Assembly: GCA_021464525.1 (NCBI GenBank)
Contig: JADRCO010001169.1
Span: 1-21,811, forward strand
Direction: 5' to 3'
Source: Rhizophagus sp. LPA8_4_AMF
Lineage: Eukaryota; Glomeromycota; Glomeromycetes; Glomerales; Glomeraceae
DNA length: 21,811 nucleotides
Position numbers and translations under genes: made by a program. A model generated the notes under the pieces. It saw only the letters and a list, made by a program, of their open reading frames with translations, was not told the origin of the DNA and searched no databases. Shown one piece after another: positions 9,546-17,066 of the stretch; positions within the stretch are counted from its first letter, which is position 1, and each line of letters begins with the position of its first letter.

Positions 9546-10259
9546 AATCCTAAATTATTTAGCAATAATGATTAATTATGATATTATGATAAATGACATT
9601 AATTTGAGTAATTTGTCATAATTTTGTCTTAGACATTTTTAATGTGATTTATGTATACATCAAGCGTATTGAATGTGATAAGTTCTTACTCATCCAATAA
9701 TAATATTATCGGTTTTATTATAATACTAGTACACAAAAATAATAATTACAGTATAAGAATTCTGCATGAATAACTATTTTACAACTTTTGTTAAATATTT
9801 TATCATAATGAAAAAAATATTGATAAAAATATTGATAAATAGTGATGAGAACGATATACAAATTTTTTTAAAACTAAAAACCTTCTCAATTATAATACAC
9901 CTTCTTTTACAGAAGGATCTTTTAGATGGACATTTAATTGTTTACTTTAAGACATCTCTCTATTGAAATGACGTAATTTAAATTTTAGGATTTTTGACAC
10001 CCCCATGTCATCATCCATTTTAGGAAATGCAAAATTAAAACATAATTAAAAAAGATTTTTCACTTCCAAATTTTTAAAATGGTGATTCCAACTTAACTAT
10101 TTTAATTTTCAGTTTATTTCTGCAATTGTAAGATGCTATATAAAGTTTAAATAATAGCTTGTTAAAAATTGGTTAAATATAATAAAGATAAATAATGCTA
10201 ATACTGTAAATTACATTATTTCAAAATTGTAAAATTGTATAACTAGGAAACGGGCTGTG
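9546..10259. other. Non-coding A+T-rich stretch
   Basis: No supported gene. An ATG-initiated frame of 66 codons at 9766-9966 has the Ile/Leu/Lys/Phe-rich composition expected from random A+T-rich DNA and is not called. Confidence 0.4.
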
Positions 10260-10432
10260 TTGGATTTGGAATGTCCAATTGATTTATTTGGACATTGGAC
10301 ATACAATTGGACAATTGACAATTGGACAATGTCCATATTGTCCAAATCCAATAGTATAAAAAAAATTGGACATATGTCTATTTGGATATCCAATAGGATG
10401 TCCAAAATGTCCAATTGAACAAATGTCCAGCA
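10260..10432. repeat. GGAC/GTCC-rich palindromic repeat array
   Basis: About twenty copies of a TTGGACA / TGTCCAA word in both orientations fill 170 bp. TTGGATTTGGA at 10260 pairs with TCCAAATCCAA ending near 10351, closing a large hairpin around ATTGGACAATTGACAATTGG. A second half (10365-10432) repeats the same words. Protein translations of this block are meaningless repeats. Confidence 0.6.
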
Positions 10433-11016
10433 AGTCAAAGACAACTAAAATTTGCGATTTTATTGGCTGACGATCACGCGGGTGGACCGTGACCACAAAT
10501 TTTTTGACATCGTCCATTTTTCACTTCGCTCCAGACAGCAAAATATAATTGGATAGGTAAAATCATAAATATTGTAACAAATAAAGATATAGATATTGAA
10601 CAGCAAATGTCTGATAACTCTATGGGTACCAAATTAAGTTATGCATTTTTTATTAAAATAGAATTATTTATTTCTTTATTTTTTTTGATCAGTAGATTTT
10701 ATAATTATCCTATAAAGCTATAATCATAATTATCATCAAAATTTTAAAACGTCACGCAACACATTTTCTTGCATATTAAAAATAGTTTCATAGCGATATT
10801 GGCGAAAATTTTATTTAATAAGATTTAAATATACAAAAAAAAAAATACTAGCGTAACTACATATAAAGCTAAAGTTGCCTAATTACAAAATATATAATAA
10901 TTCACATTCCCAGTTCTCTATAAAATTAATTTCCCAATTCCCAAGCATGTTAATAATTAATATCAGTTATAATATTTCAATATGAAAATATATACTATAT
11001 ATTTGAAAAATAAAAA
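10433..11016. other. Non-coding stretch downstream of the bZIP gene
   Basis: No coding frame is supported. Near 10906-10943 the word ttccca(g/a)ttc recurs. This side should hold the bZIP 3' UTR. Confidence 0.4.
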
Positions 11017-11466
11017 TTATTTCTCCTTTACTCCAAGATCCATAATTTGTTGTCTTATTTTCATTATAATACTTTCCACTTGCTCAATTTCAACTTTCAA
11101 ACTTTTATTTGAATCTTGTAATTCTTTTATCTCTTTCTTTTTTTTTTGTCTTAATCTTGCGGCAGCCTTTCTGTTAAGCATTTTTTTCCTTTCATTTTGT
11201 AATTTTTTTTTATCGATATTATTAGAAAATTTTGATGAACGTGATGAAGAAGAGGAAGAAATCTTGCAAAGTGATTGATTTTGTTGAATATCTTCAGATG
11301 AGTTTTTGGTAGAAATTACTGATGTGTGCTATGTAAAAAATCAAAATTTATAAGTAATAAATTCACATGTATAATAAAACATTTAAATATTTAATAATAT
11401 TATTTGATAAAAATTTACCAAAAGAGGATTATCTCCTAATATATCATAACTTTCTTTCTTTTCCAT
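11017..11466 (-). CDS. bZIP transcription factor, two exons
   Basis: The gene is join(11017-11328, 11419-11466) on the minus strand, 119 residues. Exon 1 (ATG 11466) encodes MEKKESYDILGDNPLL and ends at donor TTTTG|GTAAAT. A 90-nt intron ends in TTTTTTACATAG. Exon 2 continues in phase to a TAA at 11017-11019. Residues 68-76 are NRKAAARLR, followed by QKKKKEIKE and then Leu86. This is the canonical N-x7-R-x9-L bZIP signature. Heptad positions Leu86, Leu93, Val100, Ile107 and Leu114 form the zipper, with Asn90 at a likely interface position. A Ser-rich segment (40-48) precedes the basic region. Such proteins dimerise and bind ACGT-type DNA in the nucleus. Short length and absence of an activation domain suggest a small regulator or dimerisation partner. 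No in-frame ATG lies further upstream. Confidence 0.82.
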
Positions 11467-11571
11467 GTTTTCACAATTTTTTTTTTTTAAAAAAAAGAGA
11501 AAAAAAGAGAATTTTTCATAAAAGTAACTTAGTAAACTTATAATGATTTTTTTCGCATGAGTAATCAATAA

Positions 11572-11579
11572 TCACGTGA
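11572..11579. promoter_or_regulatory. TCACGTGA palindrome upstream of the bZIP gene
   Basis: A perfect 8-bp palindrome with a CACGTG (G-box/E-box) core lies about 105 bp upstream of the bZIP start codon. A second copy is at 11774-11781. bZIP and bHLH factors bind this core, so autoregulation is possible; this is inference. The same word also occurs beside repeats elsewhere (18934-18941). Confidence 0.35.
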
Positions 11580-11652
11580 GATGAACAAACTTTACGTCAC
11601 TAGTCAAATGTTGTGCGCTCAATTCTTAATCGAATCTCAAGTGATCGGCGGT

Positions 11653-11686
11653 AACTCAGGCCAAGTTATAGTGCTGGCCCGAATTA
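11653..11686. repeat. Short palindromic element, GGCC-core family
   Basis: This 34-bp imperfect palindrome begins AACTCAGGCCAAGTTATAG and ends TGCTGGCCCGAATT. It matches the copy at 15720-15753 in arms and centre. Confidence 0.6.
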
Positions 11687-11773
11687 CAGAATTTGTGTAA
11701 CACAATCAAAATCTGTGTGCAATAAAATTTTGTGTAACATCACTTACTCGGTGGCTAAACTATTTATCTTAAG

Positions 11774-11781
11774 TCACGTGA
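11774..11781. promoter_or_regulatory. Second TCACGTGA palindrome
   Basis: Identical to the site at 11572-11579 and about 310 bp upstream of the bZIP start codon; adjacent to repeat DNA, so it may be part of an element. Confidence 0.25.
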
Positions 11782-11800
11782 GTTTTAATTTTGTAATTTG

Positions 11801-11877
11801 AGCCGGCATTATAGATTCGATTTTTTTGGTGCGATTTTCGATTTTCGATTAATTCGATTTTGGGGGAATCGATTGCC
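11801..11877. repeat. Half palindrome plus CGATTTT simple repeat
   Basis: AGCCGGCATTATAGATTCG is a half-copy of the GGCC palindrome family. It runs into a degenerate simple repeat of ATTTTCG / GATTCGATTTT words ending at AATCGATTGCC. Confidence 0.5.
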
Positions 11878-11929
11878 ACAACTACGCCGTATGCAATAAA
11901 ATCACATCCTCAATAATCACATGCCCGAG

Positions 11930-12260
11930 CTTTTTTTGATGGTGTTACTGGGGAAGATGAAAACACTTCCAACCAATAGAAGCATAATCTACAAGAAATA
12001 CTGATGGCAGAGTCTGGACACGGTGCGTGTTCGAGCTCGTCAAAATTGCGCAGAAGAAACGGCGCAGTACCTTTGGGACAATCTTGCGAATTATTTTCCG
12101 TGATATTCATAGACCGTAGATGCACATTTAAAAAAAATAAGCCTGATATGGATGTTTTATTTTTGTGTATAAAAAGCCTCAAAATGCCTCACGGTCGGGT
12201 TACATCACTGTTACGAGGCGCAGTCTAATGCAAATATTCTCGGCGCAATGGCCAGCGATC
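11930..12260. other. GC-richer island with overlapping frames, identity unknown
   Basis: Base composition rises sharply here. Plus strand: ATG 12004 opens 74 codons beginning MAESGHGACSSSSKLRRRNG, and a second frame reads QNCAEETAQYLWDNLANYFP before a TGA. Minus strand: a 90-codon frame includes NFDELEHAPCPDSAISIS. Open frames in three registers suggest a transferred or repetitive segment, or remains of a spliced gene, rather than one simple gene. No domain is recognised and no splice model is preferred. Confidence 0.3.
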
Positions 12261-12602
12261 ACAAAACTTATTGTTTATTCTGTTTACATTACACACACCC
12301 ACATCAGTATTTGTGTAAAAAATATACGTTCGAACTATGAACGAAACTTTATTAAGTATTAATGTAGCTACAAAACTATGTAATGCCTAAGATTACTACA
12401 TATATTGTTTTTTTATTAACTGTTAGATGTTAAAGAAAAGAACTTACTAATCCGGAAAATTATGACTAGATAACAAATAATAATTAACAGCTAAATGATG
12501 GCCATTAACTCGTTATATTTTGGGTCATCCTACCTATTACATGAGTATTTTTGAATTGCGATAAATGATGTACTTTTCGGAAATATGTATTCGATACTTA
12601 AA
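12261..12602. other. Non-coding stretch
   Basis: No independent gene is supported. An alternative splice phase of the gene at 12603-12778 would extend coding sequence to about 12530. Confidence 0.35.
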
Positions 12603-12778
12603 TTAGTTTGGGAGCACATCGAGCACATCTATAAGAAAATGGACGGTACAAAATAAATAAATTTTCAAAAGCAGAATAGTATTGTTTAGTACACACCAAA
12701 AAATTGTGCAAGTCTCGTTCGGACTTCAACATTATTCGTCAATTTTTCTTCCAAACTGCGATATGTAAACGAGTCCAT
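12603..12778 (-). CDS. Candidate two-exon micro-protein, 35 residues
   Basis: The model is join(12603-12628, 12697-12778) on the minus strand. Exon 1 from ATG 12778 encodes MDSFTYRSLEEKLTNNVEVR and then TRLAQFF, a strongly protein-like, charge-balanced amphipathic helix. The donor TTTTTTG|GTGTGT is followed by a 68-nt intron ending in TTTTCTTATAG. Exon 2 continues in phase as DVLDVLPN and TAA. If the donor is shifted by two bases (GGT|GTGTAC), exon 2 instead reads MCSMCSQTNLSIEYIF and runs about 33 codons. Without splicing the frame ends two codons later (VY). No family is recognised. It is divergent from the coiled-coil gene at 13320, about 540 bp apart. Confidence 0.35.
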
Positions 12779-13072
12779 TACAGAGAAATAATAAAAACGG
12801 CTTGGTGGTCGGAGTAAGAAAAAGTTGTATATGGGAAAATCACGTCACTGAGCGTTACTGCGCTTTATTAATTTAAAAAGTCATTCTGATTAATCAAATG
12901 TATGACCACTCGTGTGATCTAAAAATTAACATCCCGAGAATCGTCTGAGAATCGCAATCTAATGAGTAATTGATAAAACCGTATTAATCATTTTTTTCAT
13001 ATACTGATAAATTACATTTTTTTACTATATTTGTCGAAGTATCACTGTATTATGACACAACAAGCCACAAAG

Positions 13073-13186
13073 AGTCTATATTCCACAAGTATATTTACAT
13101 CTTACCTTTTCAACCTTTTCTTAAACTTTAGTCTATATTCCACAAGTATATTTGCATTTCACCTTTTCAACCTTTTTTTAAACTTT
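13073..13186 (+). repeat. 57-bp tandem duplication in the upstream region of the coiled-coil gene
   Basis: Two head-to-tail copies (13073-13129 and 13130-13186) both begin AGTCTATATTCCACAAGTAT and end in ttaaacttt, differing at only a few positions. They lie about 135-245 bp before the start codon, so promoter or 5' UTR sequence has been doubled. Confidence 0.7.
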
Positions 13187-13319
13187 CTTCAAACTTTTTC
13201 TTAAAATACACTGGACATCTAAAAGTAATAAATTACTTTTTTCAATACGATATACTCAGAAACAAATAAATATTCTTAAAAGCACCTAATAATATCTTTC
13301 TGTAACGTGTCCACTTACT

Positions 13320-14042
13320 ATGTCAAATTATTCCATGACCACGAAGGATCTTAGGAAGATGACCACGAAAGATCTTAAGCAAAAATGTATTGTATTAAAG
13401 GAACGGATCGAAGCTATGAAGGTAGAAGGTCCTGCATTACTGAAAGAAATTATAAATAATATCAGTAAAGAAGAATTCGATCAATGCATACTAAACGTAG
13501 GAAATCTAGAAAATCATCTGAAGAATGCATACAAAACAGTGGAAGAACAAAACGAAATCTCAAGTGCAGTTGTATCCCGTTTGGAAGAGCTGGAGCGTAG
13601 AGTAGAGGAATTAGAGTTTCAATTAAAGCTTCAAGCAAATGAAATCACATTTTTCAGCAGTTACCGAGATTGGGTGAGGCGCTTCATAAACATAATAATA
13701 AATGAGTTAGGAGAAAGAAAGTGGCGACTGGCGGATTCTGGCCTTGATCTCAAGAGGAGTGATCTCGAGTTGACACAAGAAGAACAGGATTGTATTAACG
13801 ATTTAAAGAATTTATTAGATGGTTTTGGAATGACAACCAATGACTTGATGCTATTGCAACAAGTGACGGATAAAAGCAATGTTAAGTTTCATAGTAACAA
13901 ACAGAGCTTAGAAGAAGCCAAAATGAAACTTCGCGATCCAGTTCCATTTGACTTGCAAGTTTATAAGCCTCCTTTAGAAAAGGCCCTTGAAGCGATTAGT
14001 AAACGGCGCAAGTCTAGTAGCAATATAACAAGCAAAGCATAG
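13320..14042 (+). CDS. Coiled-coil protein of unknown function, 240 residues
   Basis: A complete single-exon frame starts at ATG 13320. The N-terminus carries an exact-phase duplication (MTTKDLRK then MTTKDLKQ, from a 24-bp DNA repeat at 13335-13382). Residues about 15-115 are a predicted coiled coil with heptad leucines (for example SRLEELERRVEELEFQLKL). A more globular helical segment follows around 115-150 (YRDWVRRFINIIINELGERK). There is an acidic Glu/Asp/Leu stretch near 150-170 and a basic, serine-rich end (SKRRKSSSNITSKA) that could act in nuclear targeting. No signal peptide or membrane span is present. This would suit a scaffold or dimerisation protein; no family is recognised. Codon use is richer in G+C than the flanks, supporting true coding. 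M1 and M5 are alternative starts. Confidence 0.72.
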   Translation: MSNYSMTTKDLRKMTTKDLKQKCIVLKERIEAMKVEGPALLKEIINNISKEEFDQCILNVGNLENHLKNAYKTVEEQNEISSAVVSRLEELERRVEELEFQLKLQANEITFFSSYRDWVRRFINIIINELGERKWRLADSGLDLKRSDLELTQEEQDCINDLKNLLDGFGMTTNDLMLLQQVTDKSNVKFHSNKQSLEEAKMKLRDPVPFDLQVYKPPLEKALEAISKRRKSSSNITSKA

Positions 14043-14181
14043 GAGAAGAACTTCGCAATACATAAAAAATTTATAACAGAAGGCTCTCAAAGAACTTGCA
14101 AATCTTAGTAACCAAAGCTTAATTGCATTAAATTAAAATTATTAGAATTAAAAATTAGAAATTTATGTATTTATTCATACA

Positions 14182-14187
14182 AATAAA
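14182..14187 (+). terminator. AATAAA poly(A) signal candidate
   Basis: An AATAAA hexamer about 140 nt after the stop of the coiled-coil gene, in an A+T-rich 3' flank. Confidence 0.4.
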
Positions 14188-14600
14188 ATGCTATTTCTTA
14201 TATTTGCGAAACTTATTTTTTTTATTTGTCAAGAAAAAAAATTTATTAATACGTGCGAAAATAAATACAAGATCGGGACTTAGTCCGGGATACATAAAGT
14301 TTCTATGCTAACGACTGCGGACTTATACCGCCCCCATAAATCTCTATTTTTTCTTGACTATCTCTTTTACACGACGCTTCTTAGTCGCGGTTCATCACTA
14401 CCACTGATCTATCCTTTAATAATCCTACAATCACTTCTAAAACCCTCTTTACACTGTTACGTAATTATGTGTCATCTTTGATTCGGTATTCAGTCCTGCT
14501 CGTACTATAGTGCTTTGAAAAATGAAGTACCAGTCGGTTCCAGTACTGACTATACCATAGACGTAGTCATAGTCGGAATCGAATGAATCAAATTTAACTC
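14188..14600. other. Non-coding stretch between the coiled-coil gene and the kinase relic
   Basis: No gene is seen. Around 14530-14560 a small dyad (agtaccagt...cggtt...ccagtactgac) resembles further palindromic repeats. Confidence 0.35.
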
Positions 14601-15163
14601 ATGGTGATTATTGATTTAGGATTTTGTAAACCTGTAAGTGATTTATAAGATTCTGATAAAAAAGTCAACGAAATCTATGGAGTTTTACCTTATATAGCAC
14701 CTGAAATATTAAGAAAAAAGCCTTATACTCCAGCAAGTTATATTTATAGTTTTTCGATAATAATGTGGGAATTTGCATCAGATGTTCCTCCATTTAATCA
14801 TGAAGCACATGATTGTCACCTTAGCTCGAGTATTTGTAAAGGAAAAAACAAATACGTCCTGAAATTATAAAAAATACTCCAAAATGTTATATACTGTAGA
14901 TTTATTTCTGAACGGATTAAATGTATTAATAAATATTATGAAACAAACAGGAATGGAAATTAAAAATACCAAGTATCCATTATTGATAATTAATTAAGAA
15001 ATGATATGTTTGAATTTGTAGAAGCAAACAAAGCTTTAGTGCAAGGACAAACAAATGCTTCTATTAAACAATCACATAACAAGCACATTATGCAAGTCGC
15101 AAACTTACTGAAATTTTAGTTCAAGAAGAGACTCAAGGTTTTGAATGTAAAATTGAAGATTAA
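14601..15163 (+). pseudogene. Protein kinase C-lobe pseudogene (tyrosine-kinase-like family)
   Basis: Translation gives IIDLGFCKPVSDL, a TAA at 14646-14648, then EIYGVLPYIAPEIL and PYTPASYIYSFSIIMWEF. These are the activation segment (DLG in place of DFG), the P+1/APE motif and the start of helix F of a kinase C-lobe. The normally conserved Asp of helix F is Tyr here (YIYSF for DIYSF). A frameshift follows near 14838-14850 in an A-run. The tail returns as EFVEANKALVQGQTNAS and, after another shift, SRKLTEILVQEETQGFECK to a TAA at 15161-15163. The N-lobe and catalytic loop (HRD) are missing, so it cannot be active. The wording matches the large lineage-specific kinase expansions of Rhizophagus-type fungi. 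Confidence 0.8.
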
Positions 15164-15625
15164 TAATTCCGTTATTTATTCTATTTATTCTTTATTAGTT
15201 GAGATTATTTTGTCAGTTAGTATTATAAATAATAAATTTATATTACATATTTTACAATTTTTACAATAAAGCAAACATTATTAAATAAATGTTTATTTAT
15301 ATTTTTTTGCAAATTTTAATCTAATGCCAAATCCATAATTTATAATATTACTCTAAGGTTATTGGTTATGTTAGCAGCTGAATATTTAAAATATTGTCAT
15401 AAAAATGAAGTAATGCTAGCATAAAACGACTAAGACTAATACTTTATCTCTTTCTTATTGAGATTGATAAACTATTTTATATTGTATGCACTAAAGCAAG
15501 AGGTTGATAATAAATTAGTGATGAATAATGATTATAGATTTTTACGTTCTTAGTTTAAAATTGCAAATTTATAGTAAATAAATTGATATTTAGTAATTAC
15601 TGATAGACATGATTAATAAAGATGC
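15164..15625. other. Non-coding A+T-rich stretch
   Basis: No supported gene; A+T-rich sequence downstream of the kinase relic. Confidence 0.4.
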
Positions 15626-15832
15626 TTAACGGTCCTGAAAGCCCATGGTCCTACCGGACCTACACCTTAAAAAGACGGACTGGTCTTAGTGTAGGACTGC
15701 GGTCTTTCGGTCCTGGGATAATTCGGGCCAACATTATAGTGCCGGCCAGAATTATCACAGCACCGAAAGACCACCGGTCTTTTATATAACTGGTCGGTCC
15801 TCAGGACCAAGACGGACCAGTAGGACCGTTTA
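15626..15832. mobile_element. PIF/Harbinger-like MITE with TTA target-site duplication
   Basis: A 201-bp GC-richer element (15629-15829) has terminal inverted repeats ACGGTCCT / AGGACCGT. It is flanked by TTA on both sides (15626-15628 and 15830-15832). Internal arms are full of GGTCC/GGACC words and close on an inner palindrome (ggtctttcggt...accgaaagacc). At its heart is the GGCC-core palindrome of 15720-15753. Three-base TWA duplications with short TIRs are typical of PIF/Harbinger-derived Tourist-like MITEs. It has no coding capacity. Confidence 0.65.
15720..15753. repeat. Short palindromic element, GGCC-core family (inside the MITE)
   Basis: A 34-bp imperfect palindrome beginning AATTCGGGCCAACATTATAG and ending TGCCGGCCAGAATT. 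This is the clearest copy in the window. Confidence 0.65.
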
Positions 15833-16285
15833 ATAAACCTCAATTAATTTTGGAATATTGTTGGTAGAAAAAAAATATTTTGAAAGTTTGTTTTTATAAC
15901 ATTGCACAATTAATTTTTTACGTATATTTTAATTATAAGGCATCAAGGCATCACCAGTTCGTTTATCATGAACCTATTTTGCTCAAAAATCATGAAATAG
16001 TCAATGGTAAAGACGTAGTGTTACATGACAATGAGACATTATCATATGTCATTTTTTTTGTGCTTTTTTCTGAAATCTTATTATAAATGTTCAATGATTT
16101 TTACTGTTGATTATCTGTACTTCTCATTTAAATTTTCTTTCTAACATGATGTTACTAAGCATACTATCAGTTTCAAATTAGTTAGGTCTAATACTTTTTT
16201 TTAGTTCCACGTACCATTTGTTCAATTACTGAATTAGAAAAGATAAATGAAAAGTGATGATTTAGAAAAATGAAAATGAGTACAT
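15833..16285. other. No clear gene; weak exon-like segment
   Basis: Around 15937-16085 a plus-strand frame reads SRHHQFVYHEPILLKNHEIV and on to a TAA. This is more protein-like than the background and follows a TTATAAG acceptor-like end. No ATG, donor or partner exon was found, so it is noted only as a possible relic. Confidence 0.2.
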
Positions 16286-16478
16286 GGAATATGTGAAGAA
16301 TGTAGTGAACCTGTTCATGCTATGGTGTGGATGGTGTGGCCCTTGTAATACTGGAAATTTTTAAAAATTGGACTAATTCAAGTAAAGACATCGATGAATT
16401 AATTCAAAATTTCAACTTAATGTTTTACACTTTATAAAATGCCTTAGATGAATATCTTATAAAAATTTTGAAGGTTAA
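16286..16478 (+). pseudogene. Relic of the kinase-family N-terminal leader
   Basis: Fragments in shifting frames read GICEECSEP, then CGWCGPCNTGNF, then KNWTNSSKDIDELIQNF. A last piece, KCLR-stop-ISYKNFEG, looks like a decayed KCLEWIPY-type segment. This order (a C-x2-C...C-x2-C zinc-like leader, an NWT...DID.LIQ helix, then the linker before the glycine loop) is the usual N-terminus of the expanded Rhizophagus kinases. A 9-bp duplication (atggtgtgg twice, 16322-16339) accounts for one frame break. The kinase domain itself is absent downstream. Confidence 0.55.
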
Positions 16479-16524
16479 ACTAAACCATAAACTGAAATTC
16501 TTGGTTAATATGATCGTATTATGC

Positions 16525-16662
16525 ATTTCGCCGGAGGACTTTTCGCTGAAGGGACATTTCGTTTAAATGGAAATTTTGCCGGATGGACATTTGCCGAATC
16601 CTTTTCTCTGAATCCATTTCACCGAAATCTACTTTACCGAATAGGACGTTCCGCCGAAAATG
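16525..16662. repeat. Degenerate 16-17 bp tandem repeat array
   Basis: About nine units of the form TTTCGCCGAA(A/T)GGACA follow one another (for example atttcgccggaggact, tttcgctgaagggaca, ttttgccggatggaca). They start right after the kinase-leader relic. The units have drifted but keep spacing and the GCCGAA / GGACA words. Confidence 0.65.
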
Positions 16663-17066
16663 TTAGCGATTGAAATCTTCATTATCATTAAGATTCAATC
16701 TAATACCCGATTTTTATTAATATGATAAGTTTTTAAGATGTTAAATTTTAAATTTTTTTAATTTTATTTAATTTATTTCATTTTGAACAAATTATTTTTC
16801 GTTCATTAACAAATCACAATATTAAACTTAACCACTATAATAACAACTTTCCAAAATTTTATTTGTTAAACTGGTATGAGTTACTCAACCAAGATCTTCG
16901 TCAATTTAATCCTATTTGATTATCAGTTGTAATAATTTTAAAATTTTCGTTATTCAATAAATTATTGCTTTTGATTATCCACTGAGGTAACTATGATTAG
17001 TAAATAGTATCCTGTTAAGTGATTGATAATTTCGACAAATTCAGTTTTGTATCACTCAGATCTCTA
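16663..17066. other. Non-coding A+T-rich stretch
   Basis: No supported feature apart from A+T-rich sequence between the tandem array and the long minus-strand pseudogene. Confidence 0.4.

Noticed and set aside
9766-9966. ATG-initiated ORF of 66 codons
   Set aside because: Ile/Leu/Lys/Phe-dominated composition equals that expected of random A+T-rich DNA; no supporting signals.
10211-10517. Two overlapping minus-strand ORFs of 77 codons
   Set aside because: They mostly translate the GGAC/GTCC array (Leu-Asp-Ile repeats) and overlap each other in different frames.
10982-11278. Plus-strand ORF of 98 codons, very hydrophobic
   Set aside because: It is the antisense shadow of the bZIP exon; its Phe/Leu/Ser content comes from poly-A/AAG codons of the basic region on the other strand.
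12024-12036. GTGTTCGAGCTC resembling a tRNA B box
   Set aside because: Two mismatches to the B-box consensus, no A box at the right distance and no cloverleaf.
13661-13879. Minus-strand ORF of 72 codons
   Set aside because: Shadow inside the coiled-coil gene.
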